A DNA stretch of 64,000 nucleotides. It comes from Rapana venosa (taxonomy: Eukaryota; Mollusca; Gastropoda; Neogastropoda; Muricidae). The translations under genes and the position numbers were made by a program. This document shows, piece after piece, positions 32,152 through 44,494 of this stretch. The first letter of the stretch is position 1, and every line of letters begins with the position of its first letter. Under the pieces are notes generated by a model. That model was not told the DNA's origin. It worked only from the letters and a program-made list of their open reading frames with translations, and did no database searches. The DNA lies in contig CM054158.1 of NCBI GenBank assembly GCA_028751875.1, forward strand, positions 360,001 to 424,000, given 5' to 3'.

Positions 32152-32510
32152 TCTGATAAGTCTTTATATTGATGAAGGCTTGGCACTGATGAAGTCTTGG
32201 CACTGATGAAGTCTTGGCATTAATAAAGTCTTGGTGATGATGAAGCCTTTGTGTTGATGAACTCTTGGCATTAATGAAGTCTTGGCGATGATGAAGATTT
32301 GACACTGATAAGTCTTGATGATAATATATCCCTTGCATTGGGGAAGTCTTAGCGTTACTGAAGTCTTGACATTGGTGAAGTCTTGAAGATGATAGAGCCT
32401 TGGTGTTGAAGGAGTCTCTGCATTGATGAAGTTTCAGGGATGATGAAGTCCTGGCAATGATGCAGGTATTGAAGATTTGGCAAAGAAGCCCTCTTGGTGA
32501 TGGTTTAAGT
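32152..32510 (+). repeat. 17-bp minisatellite, unit 1
   Basis: Units of GATGAAGTCTTGGCACT and close variants, about 20 copies, some degenerate. It is preceded directly by the deletion junction and followed by a conserved boundary (TTGGCAAAGAAGCCCTCTTG and TGGTTTAAGTCTTGAAAAAT). Confidence 0.9.
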
Positions 32511-33056
32511 CTTGAAAAATCAACCTGTTCACAACATACACAGAATAAATTTAACAACTTTTAAACACCAGAATCATCAGGGCAGTAAATCAACAGGGTG
32601 GTATCAAAATCCAATCAAAGTTATTGATAATAAGAATAAAGAGCAAATGATGGTGACTTGCACACGTTAACAGAGTCAGATCACTTTTTTTCTGGTGGGG
32701 CCTCCAACCTCCTTTTTTTTCTCACATTATTCTTATTTGTGTGTGTGTGTGTGTGTGCTTTTCTTTTTTTTTCTTTCTTTTTTTTCTGTTTTTTCTGTGG
32801 GGACTCCAACCACCTTTTCTTTTCCTCCATTTGATGGTAACTGTAAGGCTACATTACAAATCACACAAACAACTATCACAACTTTAGTGCTTCTTTCACA
32901 AATTACAAACATCTGGTCCAGACCATCTACAAAAAAGGCTGCTTTCAACAATATTTTGGAAACAAATTAAATCTATAAATAAATCAGTATTTACTATCAC
33001 AACTCAGTAAAAAGATCCCCAACACACACACACACACTCTCTCTCTCTCTCTCTCC

Positions 33057-33096
<40 letters not shown>

Positions 33097-33838
33097 AAAA
33101 CACACACACAACCCATGTCACACAAACAAGCATCTGTTACCTATAACACACTTAGCAATTTACACTATTCATATTCACATCATTTTCTCTAATTCACCAT
33201 GTACATACACATTTAATCCATTTATTCCACTCATAGATGATCTAAATCTCCCAGAAGATGCAACATCTAGCGGAGATACATCAATATGTGTACACAGATT
33301 ATCATCTAGAAATACAAACAATACTGCCATGATGAGACCAGGATTTTTTTACACTGATATTTGAACATATTTATCATTTTTCTTATTATATAACTTTGAC
33401 ATGAACTGTACTTATGGTGACTTGCACACATACACACATTCACATAACTTTTCTTTTTTGTGGGGCGTCCAACCTCCCATTTTTTCTCATATTATTCTTT
33501 TTTTTCTTTTCTTTTTGTTCTTTTTTTTCTTTTTTTTTTGTTCTTTTTTTTTCTTTTTTCTTTTTCTTTTTTATGTGGGGCCTCCATCCACCTTTTCTTT
33601 TCCCCTTTCTTTTTTGTGGGACCCCCATCCTTCTCTTTCCACCTACTTTTCCTTCTATTTCCATTTTTTGACAACCAAAATTTATGTCACCTACTTAAAC
33701 ACTTATTGAAAAACCAAAAGGAAAGCCATTCAAAATGATGTACCAAACAGGATCAAAACTACAACAAAAAGTCCACAGGAACTGAAGTGGTATCATTGGG
33801 ACTGGAGCCTTGTTTTGAAGAGGCATACACATTAGTAA

Positions 33839-34075
33839 TGCAACTGTGGTGCTGGCTTTACAACTGAACCAACAGTGTCACTTCAAATATATCACATGCA
33901 ACTGTGGTGCTGGCTTTACAACTGAACCAACAGTGTCACTTCAAATATATCGTATGCAACTGTGGTGCTGGCTTTACAACTGAACCAACAGTGTCACTTC
34001 AAATATATCGTATGCAACTGTGGTGCTGGCTTTACAACTGAAAAAACAGTGTCACTTCAAACATGTCATGGCAAC
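33839..34075 (+). repeat. 58-bp VNTR, four units
   Basis: Units start at 33839, 33897, 33955 and 34013. The fourth reads GAAAAAACAGTG in place of GAACCAACAGTG. Confidence 0.95.
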
Positions 34076-34649
34076 ATATCCATAACATCAGAGCACAGAA
34101 AGATTTGCACCCCACTCCCTCACATACAGATATACACATGAATACAAACTGAAAATCATACAGTACCTACTAGTTAGCTAACAGCAAATTTCATATGTAC
34201 ACAAAAATCATACCTAAAGTTCCATGCTGCTTTGACATCTATGCATGGCATTATCAGTCATAAGACTACAGCATGGATTTGCCCACAACACAATTCATTT
34301 TGTTCCTGCCCTCATCAACAGTTACTTCAGGACCACAATCTTTTATAAACTGATCACATTTTTTTCTCTTATTATTTTCAAGAGAAAAATTTATCTGATC
34401 AAAAGGACAAAAAAGCACTAGCTACTTAGTCAACTGCTTTTCCACATAAAACATCATACAAACAAGTGATGCTGACTGTATGGCTACATTACAAAGTCAT
34501 ACAAAGAACTACTACAGCTTGGGTGCTTCTTTCACAACTTACAAACATCCAGACCAGACCACCTACAATAAAGGTTGTTCTCAACAATATTTTTCTCCTA
34601 AAATATAAATAGATCAGTATCTACCCTCCTCACTCAGTAAAGAGATCCC

Positions 34650-34692
<43 letters not shown>

Positions 34693-35514
34693 ACACAGAT
34701 CCATGCATCTGTTAATCATAACACATTTTGCACTTTACAATATTCATATCATTTTCTCTAATTCATCACACATATTTAATCCATTTATTCCACACATAGA
34801 TCCTCAATATCTCCAAGTAGATGCAACATCTATCAGGGATAGATCAATACACAGATTATCTGCTAGAAACACAAACAAGACTGCCGTGTTAAGACCATGG
34901 TTTTTTTCAATGGACATTTGAACAGATTTATCATTTTACTTATTATTAAGACCATGGTTTTCTTCTTATTATACAAGACTTTGAAATAAAATGTACTTAT
35001 GGTGACTTGCACACATACACAGAGTCATATAACTTTTTTTCTGGTGGAGCCTCCAACTTTTGACTTTTTTCTTACGTTGTCCTTTTTTTCTTACCTTCTT
35101 TTTTGTTCCTTTTCTTTTCCCCTTCCTTTTTTTCTGTGGGGCCTCCATCCACCTTTTCTCTTTTTTATGTGGGGCCTCCATCCTCCTCTTTTTTCCCAAC
35201 TGTTTCTTCTATTTCAATTTTCTGACATCCAACATTCATGTCATCTATTTAAACACTCATTCAAAACCCAAAGAAAAACCAATCAAAGTGATGTACCACA
35301 CGCCTTACTGAACACCCTTTCCCTAAACTTTCCCCACCCCTGACCCCTCTACCAGTTGCATACATGCAGTCATCCTTCTGGCTGTCTCCCCATGTTTAAT
35401 TGATATAAATAATTATCCACATCCTTTCTTTCTTCTAAATTCCCTTTTTTTTAACAAACAAAAATGCTTTCTTCTCCCCCCCCCCCCCCCTCCCCTCCCC
35501 CCCAAAAAAAAAAA

Positions 35515-35735
35515 TTATTTCGGATGAGACTAAACCAAAGTCCCATGTGTGACCACACACTGAGCATCTTGCACACATGTGAAAACCTGTTCCGCCTTTT
35601 GGATGAACAAGCCATTGTGTGCCAGTAGGCACAGATGACATAAGTTACAAAATGGCAGGCACATATGGACAAGAGAAAAAAAAGCACACGATTGCTTATC
35701 TATTATCCTCAAAATGAAAGGTTTTTGTGTGTGAT
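35515..35735 (+). mobile_element. SINE family A core, unit 2 copy
   Basis: Equivalent to 30850-31065. It is preceded by a long C run and A run (about 35477-35516) that is much shorter in other units. Confidence 0.8.
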
Positions 35736-36630
35736 AAAATCCTCTTTGCCAAGGACCTAAATAAATATTCTATTCCTTTCTCCTACATATCCAATTTCAT
35801 CAAATTTCACTCCTCCATGATTCTTTTTACTGGTTTCAGGTCAGAGAAGGGACCATTATGCCCAGATACCATTGCATCCATCTTCCAGTGTGTTCACATG
35901 CACATTAGGGGGTCAGGGTTAGTGTAAAGAGTTAGTATAAGGTTATGGTTAGGATTAGTAGTTGGAACTGGGCCTGTCAGTCTGTATGTATGCACGAATG
36001 TATGCTTGTGGACGCAATGGCATGTGGACATCATGGGTTTTGGACCTTTTCCCTTACTTACTATTCCCACCAAAAGCAAACGGTATTTCTATGACTTTCT
36101 AAAACTTTTACTCAGAGTTTGAGCCCCAACAGCATAAAAGGCTTCAAGGATTAAATCATGGTTTCATCAGGAAAGTGGCAGGATGGTTTGGATGCTCACT
36201 TGCCTAACAAGTAAACTGTGAGATTCTGGTTTCAATTTTCTTCCCAGTTTTATGGAAAAAATCAAAAGAAATGTCAAGTTTTTCAAAGAAGACTCCAAAA
36301 AGTCAGACCCATATGCTTACTGGCTTGTCCATGTCAAAAAACCAACAACAGCTGAAAATCGAAAACAGGAAGATACCTCCTGACTGTCCTAGAAAATTTA
36401 GGGGTTGGCTAAATTCTCAACTGTACTGCCGATGTGGGAGAGAAGAAAATGGTCACATATGCAAAATCTCACCATTGGTATACCCTGGAGTACTAGCAAA
36501 GGAATAAAACAGCAACACATATTTTCATAGTAATAATTCATTAAAAATAAAAGAAAAAGAAATATGGAAAGTATGAAATAAATAATTTTCCCCAACCCTA
36601 CTATAATTTGCCTGAATTACTGATGTAAAT

Positions 36631-36937
36631 ATGGAGGCACCGTGGTCGAGTGGTTTAGGCGGTCAACTCGTGATCCAGAGGTCGCGGGTTCGATCCCCGC
36701 TCGGCTCGGTGTTGTGTCCTTGGGAAAGACACTTTACTCCTATTTTCCTCACTCCACCCAGGTGTACAAGTGGGTACCAGCTCTGCTGGGGAAGTATCTG
36801 GCGACAGACTAGCGTCCTGTCACAGGGGTGGTGAAAAACCATCAGTTCGCTTAACGTTACAGAAACGGTTTTACAGAAACCGGGATAAGCTCCGGCTCTA
36901 TGGGCCTTTGGTTCGAAAGAACATACTTTTTCTTTTA
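36631..36937 (+). mobile_element. tRNA-derived SINE with TSD, private to unit 2
   Basis: The head has a perfect box A (TGGTCGAGTGG at about 36643) and a perfect box B (GTTCGATCC at about 36689), resembling a leucine or serine tRNA. The body has TGTCCTTGGGAAAGACACTT, CCACCCAGGTGTACAAGTGG and ACCAGCTCTGCTGGGGAAGT. A 13-bp duplication, TACTGATGTAAAT, flanks it at 36618-36630 and 36938-36950. Units 1, 3, 4 and 5 have the single uninterrupted site (near 31993-32010, 43397-43410, 50280-50293 and 54870). The open frames 36631-36834 and 36663-36974 belong to it. Confidence 0.95.
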
Positions 36938-37107
36938 TACTGATGTAAATGTGCATCCTACCCCTTCCTCTCAAATACCTCTTTACCTTAAATTACTGTT
37001 CAATAAAATTATATAATACCCACCCATCCCTTCACAAGCACACACACGCGCGCACACACACACACCACACACATATCCCCAAAACCATCTGATAACCATT
37101 TTGTACT

Positions 37108-37400
37108 TGAGGGCAGGATAGCCTATTGCTTAGAGCCTTGAGCTTGTGATCTGATGGCCTGGGTTCAAGCCACCATGAAAGCATCCACTTTAGGGGATTT
37201 TTCCCTGAGTTAACTTACTCCACACCCCCTTCAGATAAACTATAAACCAAGAACCGGCAAGCAAATGCATGGAGAACATCTTGCACACAGGTTAAAGAAC
37301 AGCTCTGCCTTTCGGAACAGTAGGCCATTTCATGCTGGTAAGAACGGATGACATATTTTTTAAACATGCATGCACGATGTTTCACACACACACGCATACA
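37108..37400 (+). mobile_element. SINE family A with tRNA head, unit 2
   Basis: Head: GGCAGGATAGCCTATTGC with a box-A-like TAGCCTATTGC and a perfect box B (GTTCAAGCC). Body: GAGTTAACTTACTCCACACC, CAGATAAACTATAAACCAAG, GAGAACATCTTGCACACAGG, CTGCCTTTCGGAACAGTAGG and TCATGCTGGTAAGAACGGAT. Its presence in units 2, 3 and, broken, 5 shows that it predates the last duplications. Confidence 0.85.
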
Positions 37401-38104
37401 CACAATTTTATGCTCATGTATACACACAAAACTTTTCTTACACATCACCATAACTTATAACCCACAGGAAAAATAACATGCCAACACTAATTAATCCCTC
37501 TGCTCTGCTGGCCTTGGTGGCTGACCATTGCATGCATTTGTAAACACCTAGTGCTGCTGTAGAAAAGGCAATGGCATACCGACACTAACATTTATCAGCC
37601 CTAGAAATTTCCAGTCCTAACAAAATCAAAATCTGATCTGAATTTCATCCCATAAGGATTATAAAGCATGCGTGTAAACAACAACAAAAATGTTAATGCA
37701 TTTCTTACACATACTATATCAAAAATGATGCAAGTCATCTTTGGGGTCATTTTTCCCTAAATGATTATATTTTCAGTTATTGAGACCAGATTACATTTTT
37801 CAATGGCTCTATGATTATGTTCTTTTAAAAAACTCAATGGTACATTACATACTTACAGTCAAACATTCAGATTTTTCTTACTTTGCTTACAGTCAATCAT
37901 TCAGATTTTTCTTACTTTTTCTCTCAGGGTTCCAACCTTCCTTGTTTTAAGGGTAGCAGGGCAGGCAGGAGAATAGTTTTTTGGTAGAAGGTTGGGGGGA
38001 GGGGGGGGGGGGCTCTGAAGGTCTCCTATCTCTTTTCATCTGAACATTACTTGATTGCTTGTTTTTCTTTGGGTGGGGGTTAAGTGGGGATGGGGATTTT
38101 TCCT

Positions 38105-39310
38105 CCTGGCAAAGACAAAGTCCTGGTGCTGAAGAAGTCCTCCTGATGATGAAGCCCAGGTATCATGGAAATGAAGATTAGTCTAGTGATGATGAAAGCC
38201 CTGTGGAGATATGTTGGTGATGATCAAGTCCCAATGATGATGAAGTCTTGGCGTTGTTGAACTCTTAACAATGATGAAATATTTGTGTAAAAAAGTCCCA
38301 GCAGTGATGAAGTCTTGGTGATAATAAAGTCTTTATGGTGAAGAAGTTTTATGTGGAAGAAATCCTGATGTAGATGAAGTCTTGGTGTTGAAAAAATCTT
38401 GGTGTAAAATAAGTGTTGAAGTAGATCAAGATTTGGTGTTGTAGAAGTCTTGACGTTGATGAAGATTTGGCGATAATGAAGTCTCGGTGATGATGAAGTA
38501 TCGTTGTTGAAAGTCTGTGTTGGAAAAGTCTTGCTGCTGATGAAGACTTGTTGTTGAAGTCTTGGCGCTGATGAAGTCTTTATATTGATGAAGGCTTGGC
38601 ACTGATGAAGTCTTTATATTGATGAAGTCTTGGTAATGATGAAGTCTTTATGTTGTTGAAGTTTTGGCACTGCTGAAGTATTGGCACTTATGAAGTCTTT
38701 ATATTGATGAAATCTTGGTAATGATGAAGTCTTGGTGCTGATGAAGTCTTGGTAATGATGAAGTCTTGGTGATGATGAAGTCTTGGTAATGATGAAGTCT
38801 TGGTGATGATGAAGGCTTGGCACTGATGAAGTCTTGGTGCTGATGAAGTCTTTATATTGATGAAGTCTTGGTAATGATGACATCTTGCTGCTGATGAAGT
38901 CTTGGCGCTGATGAAATCTCTGTGTTGTTGAAGTGTTGGCACTGCTGAAGTATTGGCACTGATGAAGTCTTTATATTGATGAAGGCTTGGCACTGATGAA
39001 GTCTTGGCACTGATGAAGTCTTGGCATTAATAAAGTCTTGGTGATGATGAAGCCTTTGTGTTGATGAACTCTTGGCATTAATGAAGTCTTGGCGATGATG
39101 AAGATTTGACACTGATAAGTCTTGATGATAATATATCCCTTGCATTGGGGAAGTCTTAGCGTTACTGAGTCTTGAATCATTGGTGAATCTTGAAGATGAT
39201 AGAGCTGGTGATTGAAGGAGTCTCTGCAATTGATGAAGTTTTGGATAGATGAAGTCCTAGCAATGATTCAGGTCATGAAATTTTTGGCAAAGAAGCCCTC
39301 TTGGTGATGG
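38105..39310 (+). repeat. 17-bp minisatellite, unit 2
   Basis: About 1.2 kb. The left third is degenerate (AAGTCCTCCTGATGATGAAG and similar); the right part is regular GATGAAGTCTTGGTAAT, GATGAAGTCTTGGCACT and GATGAAGTCTTTATATT. The last 150 bases fall in the indel-rich segment. Confidence 0.9.
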
Positions 39311-40560
39311 TTTAAGTCTTGAAAAATCAACCTGTTCACAATCATACACAGAATAAATTTAACACACTTTTAAACACCAGAATCATCAGGGCATAAATCA
39401 ACAGGTGATCAAAATCCAATCAAAGTTATTGATATAAGAATAAAGAGCAAATGATGGTGACTTGCACAACGTAACAGAGTCAATCACTTTATTTCTGTGG
39501 GCCTCCAACCTCCTTTTTTTTATCCACATATTCTTATTGTGTGTGTGTAGTGATGCTGTGTGCTTTTCTTTTTTTTTCTTCTCTTTTTTTTCTGTTGGAC
39601 TCCAACCACCTTTTCTTTTCCTCCATTTGATGTAACTGTAAGGCTACATTACAAATTCACACAAACAACTATCACAACTTTAGTGCTATCTTTCACAAAT
39701 TACAAACATCTGTCCAGACCATCTACAAAAAAGTGCTCTTTCAACAATATTTTGGAAAACAAATTAAATCTATAAATAAATCAATATCTACTATCAAACT
39801 CATAAAAATCCCCAACACACACACACACACTCTCTCTCTCTCTCTCTTCTCTCATCTCTCTCTCTCTCTCTCTCTCATACTACAACACACACTCACAAAC
39901 ACACACACAAACCCATGTCACACAAACAAGCATCTGTTACCTATAACACACTTAGCAATTTACACTATTCATATTCACATCACTTTCTCTAATTCACCAT
40001 GTACATACCTCATTTATCCATTTTATTATCCACTCATTAGATGATCTAAATTTCCCAAAGATGCAACATCTAGCGGAGATACATCAATATGTGTACACAG
40101 ATTATCATCTAAAATACAAACAATACTGCCAGATGAGACAGGATTTTTTACAATGATATTTGAACATATTATCATTTTTCTTATTACATAACTTTGACAT
40201 GAACTGTACTTATGGTGACTTGCACACATACACCATTCACATAATTTTCTTTTTGGTGGGGCGTCCAACCTCCCATTTTTTCTCATATTATTCTTTTTTT
40301 TCTTTTCTTTTGTTCTTTTTTTTTCTTTTTTCTTTTTCTTTTTTTGTGTGGAGCCTCCATCCACCTTTTCTTTTCCCCTTTCTTTTTTGTGGGCCTCCAT
40401 CCTTCTCTTCCCCCCACATTTTTCTCTTTATCCATTTTTCGACATCCAAATTTTATGTCACCTCTTAACACACTTTATGAGAAAACCAAAGAATCCATTC
40501 AAAATGATACCAAACAGATCAAACTACACAACAAGTCCATAGGAACTGAAGTGTATCATT
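39170..40560. other. Segment with abnormal density of small indels
   Basis: Compared with its counterparts (32350-33790 and 50640-52090), this stretch shows many one- to three-base losses and gains, often at homopolymers: CTGTGGGCC for CTGGTGGGGCC, CAACAGGTGATC for CAACAGGGTGGTATC, and ATCCATTTTATTATCCACTC for ATCCATTTATTCCACTC. Flanking sequence returns to normal agreement. This fits poorly corrected sequence better than biological divergence. Confidence 0.65.
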
Positions 40561-40601
40561 GGGACTGGAGCCTTGTTTTGAAAAGGCATACACATTAGTA
40601 A

Positions 40602-40720
40602 TGCAACTGTGGTGCTGACTTTACAACTGAACCAACAGTGTCACTTCAAATATATCGTATGCAACTGTGGTGCTGGCTTTACAACTGAACCACCAGTGTC
40701 ACTTCAAACATGTCATGGCA
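40602..40720 (+). repeat. 58-bp VNTR, two units
   Basis: Units start at 40602 and 40660, the smallest array among the five young units. Confidence 0.95.
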
Positions 40721-42262
40721 ACATATCCATAATAATCCATAACACCAGAGCACAGATTTGCACCCCACCCCCTCACATACACACACAGATACACATGAAT
40801 ACAAACTGAAATACCTATAATACCTACTGGTTAGCTAACAGCAAATTTCATACCCAAAATCATACCCAAAATTTCATGCTGCTTTGACATCTATGCATGG
40901 CATTATCAGTCATAAGACTACAGCATGGATTGGCCCACAACACAATTCATTTTGTTCCTGCCCTCATGAACAATTACTTCAGGACCATATTTTTTTTATA
41001 ACTGATCACATTTTTTCTCAACTACTATTTTCAGAGAAAAATTTAGTCTGATCAAAAGGACAAAAAAGCACTAGCTACTTAGTCAACTGCTTTTCCACAT
41101 AAAACATCATACAAGCAAGTGATGCTGACTGTATGGCTACATTACAAAAATCATACAAAGAACAATACAGCTTGGTGCTTCTTTAACAAATTACAAACAT
41201 GCAGTCCAGACCACCTACAACAAAGGTTGTTCTCAACAATACTTTTCTTTTAAAATATAAATAAATCAGTATCTACCCTCCTCAATCAGTAAAAAGATCC
41301 CCAAAACACACATATCCATGCATCTGTTAATCATAACACATTTTGCACTTTACAATATTCATATCATTTTCTCTAATTCATAACATACATATTTAATCCA
41401 TTTATTCCACTCATAGATCCTCAATATCTCCAAGTAGATTCAACATCTATCAGGGATAGATCAATACACAGATTATCTGCAAGAGACACAAACAATACTG
41501 CAGTGTTAAAACCAGGATTTTTTCAATGGACATTTGAACAGATTTATCATCTTACTTATTATTAAGACCATGGTTTTTTCTATGGACATTTGAACAGATT
41601 TATCATCTTACTTATTATTAAGACCATGGTTTTTTCAATAGACATTTGAACAGATTTATCGTTTTACTTATTATATAAGACTTTGAAATAAAATGTACTT
41701 ATGGTGACTTGCACACATACACAGAGTCATATCACTTTTTTTCTGGTGGAGCCTCCAACTTTTGACTTTTTTTTTTACATTGTCCTTTATTTTCTTTTTT
41801 TCTTTTTTGTTCTTCTTTTTTTCTCTTTTTTTTACTTTTCTTTTTTTTTGTTCCTTTCTTTCTTTTTTTATGTGGGGCCTCCATCCACCTTTTGTTTTTT
41901 ATGTGGGGCCTCCATCCACCCTTTCTTTTTTATGTGGGGCCTCCAACCTTCTCTTTTCCCCCACTGTTTCTTCTATTTCCATTTTCTGACATCCAACATT
42001 CATGTCATCTATGTAAACACTCATTCAAAACCCAAAAGGAAAACCAATCAAAGTGATGTACCAAACACTTTACTGAACACCCCTTTCCTTAACCTTTCCC
42101 CACCCCTGACCCCTCTACCAGTTGCATACATGCACAGTCATCCTTCTGGCTGTCTCCCCATGTTTGATTGATATAAATATTTATCCACAAAACATCTTTT
42201 TTCTAAACGCCCTTTTCTTTAAACAAACAAAAATGCTCTCTTTCCCCCCACAAAAAAACAAT

Positions 42263-42470
42263 TCTTTCGGATGAGACTAAACCAAAGTCCCATGTGTGAC
42301 CACACACTGAACATCTTGCACACATGTGAAAACCTGTTCCTCCTTTTGGATGAGTAAGCCATTGTGTGCCAGTGGGAACAGATGACATAAGGTACAAAAT
42401 GGCAGGCACACATGGACTAGTGTTAAACAAAGCACACGATTGCTTATTTATTATCCTCAAAATGAAAGGT
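42263..42470 (+). mobile_element. SINE family A core, unit 3 copy
   Basis: TTTCGGATGAGACTAAACCA to ATTATCCTCAAAATGAAAGG, aligned with the copies in the other units. Confidence 0.8.
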
Positions 42471-43535
42471 TTTTATGTGTGGTAAAATCCTCTTTGCCAA
42501 GGACCTAAATGAATATTCTATTCCTTTCTCCTACATATTCCTTTTTCTCAAATTTCACTTCCCTGTGATTCATTTTAATGGTTTCAGGTCAGAGTATGGA
42601 CCATTATGTCCATGTACCATTGCATCCATCTGCCAGTGTGTTCACATGCAGGGTAAGGGTCAGGGTTAGTGTAAAGAGTTAGTATCAGGTTATGGTTAGA
42701 ATTAGTAGTTGGAACTGGGCCTGTCAGTCTGTATGTATGCACGGATGTATGCTTGTGGACGCAATGGCATGTGGACATCATGGGTTTTGGACCTTTTCCC
42801 TTTCACACAACTAACTATTTCCACAAAAAGCAGATGGTATTTCTATGACTTTCTAAAAATTTTACTCAAGAGTTTGAGCCCCAACAGCAAAAAAGGCTTC
42901 AGGGCTTAAATTATGTTATCATCAGGAAAGTGGCAGGATGAATTAGATGTTCACTGCCTAACAAGTAAACTCCCAGACTTGTAATTTCTTCCCAGTTTTA
43001 TGAAAAAAATAAAAATAAATGTCAAGTTTTTCAGAGTAGACTCCAAAAAGTCAGACCCATATGCTTACCGGATTGTTCATGTCAAATAAACCAACAACAG
43101 CTGAAAACCCCAAAAAACAACAGGGAGCTATCTCCCGACTGTCCTGGAAAAATTGGGGGTTGGCTAAATTCTCAACTGTACTACCAATGTCTGAATGCAG
43201 CTACCTTCATGATGGGAGAGAAGAAAATGGTCACATATGCAAAATCTCACCATTGGTAAACCCTGGAGCACTAGCAAAGGAATAAAACAGCAACACATAT
43301 TGCTATATTTCATTCAAAAAAGAAAAGAAAAAGAAAGATGAAAAGTATGAAATACATCATTTTCCCCAACCTTACTAAACATTTTCCCTGATTTTACTGA
43401 TGTAAATGTGCATCCTACCCCTTCCTCTCAAATACCCCTTTACCTTCAATAACTGTTCAATAAAATCATATAATGCCTACCTATTCAACACACATACATC
43501 CCAAACACCATCTGACAACCATGTTGTACCTGAGG

Positions 43536-43810
43536 GCAGGATAGCCTATTAGTCAGAGCCTTGAGCTTGTGACCTGGTGGCCTGGGTTCAAGCTACCATG
43601 AAAGCATCCCCTTTAGGGGATATTCCCCTGGAGTTAACTTACTGACTCCACACCCCCTTCAGATAAACTATAAACCAAGAACCAGCATGCAAATGCATGG
43701 GGAACATCTTGCACACAAGTTAAAGAACAGTTCTTCCTTTTGGAACAGTAAGCCATTTCATGCTGGTAAGAAAGGATGACAAATTTTTGAACATGCATGC
43801 ACCATGTTTC
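43536..43810 (+). mobile_element. SINE family A with tRNA head, unit 3
   Basis: Same insertion as 37108-37400, with box B GTTCAAGCT and a few substitutions. A four-base GACT insertion near 43644 distinguishes it. Confidence 0.8.
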
Positions 43811-44391
43811 ACACACACACGCATACACACAATTTTATGCTCATGTATACACACATACTTTTCCAACACATAACCATAACTACATTACCCACAGGAAAAA
43901 TAACATGCCAACACTAATTAATCCCTCTGCTCTGCTGGCCTTGGTGGCTGACCATTGCATGCATTTGTAAACAACACCTAGTGCTGCTGTAGAAAAGGCA
44001 ATGGCATACCAACACTAAAAGTTTTATCACCCCTAGACATTTCCAGTCCTGACAACATCTGATCTGAATTTCATTTCATAAGGATAATAAACCATGCACG
44101 TAAACAACAACAAAAATGTTAAGGTATTTTTTACACATACTATATTTAAAAAAAATGATGCAAGTCATCTTTTGTGTCATTTTCCCCTTAGAATTGATTC
44201 CTTATTCAGTTATTGAGACCAGATTACATTTTTCAATGGCTCTATGATTATGTTCTTTAAAAGTAATCAACAGTATGTTACATACTTACAGTCAATCATT
44301 CAGATTTTTCTTACTTTTTCTCTCAGGGTTCCAACCTTCCTTGTTTCAAGGGTAGCAGGGCAGGCGGGAGAATAGTTTTTGGTAGGAGGTT

Positions 44392-44408
44392 GGGGGGGGG
44401 GGGGGGGC
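44392..44408 (+). repeat. G homopolymer, unit 3 (also about 37994-38011 in unit 2)
   Basis: A G run of about 16 in GTTGGGGGG...CTCTGAAGG; the unit 2 equivalent is interrupted by one A. Confidence 0.85.
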
Positions 44409-44494
44409 TCTGAAGGTCTCCTACCTCTTTCATATCAACATTACTTGATTGCTTGTTTTTCTTTGGGTGGGGGTTAAGTAGGATGGGATTTTCC

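Larger units (their letters stand above)
27588..32832 (+). repeat. Macrosatellite unit 1 (about 5.2 kb)
   Basis: Order: module alpha-1 (27588-28430, with CA run and pyrimidine tract 28200-28420), 58-bp VNTR of 12 copies, spacer, module alpha-2 (29655-30580, with 57-bp VNTR and pyrimidine tract 30299-30565), SINE-A-like core (30850-31065), repeat D (31796-31893), 17-bp minisatellite (32152-32510), flank and pyrimidine tract (32690-32830). It lacks about 1.9 kb present in units 2 and 3: the sequence jumps from ACCATCTGATAA straight into the minisatellite at 32149. Confidence 0.85.
32833..39628 (+). repeat. Macrosatellite unit 2 (about 6.8 kb)
   Basis: Same order as unit 1: alpha-1 (32833-33680) with CA/CT run (33026-33100) and pyrimidine tract 33448-33665; 58-bp VNTR of four copies (33839-34075); alpha-2 (34447-35220) with pyrimidine tract 35032-35220; SINE A core (35515-35735); shortened repeat D (36436-36515); a private SINE (36631-36937); a SINE A copy with tRNA head (37108-37400); minisatellite (38105-39310); flank; pyrimidine tract 39495-39628. 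Confidence 0.85.

Noticed and set aside
36640..36712. A functional leucine or serine tRNA gene
   Set aside because: Box A and box B are perfect, but the acceptor stem does not close cleanly, the sequence runs into a SINE body and a target duplication surrounds the whole element.
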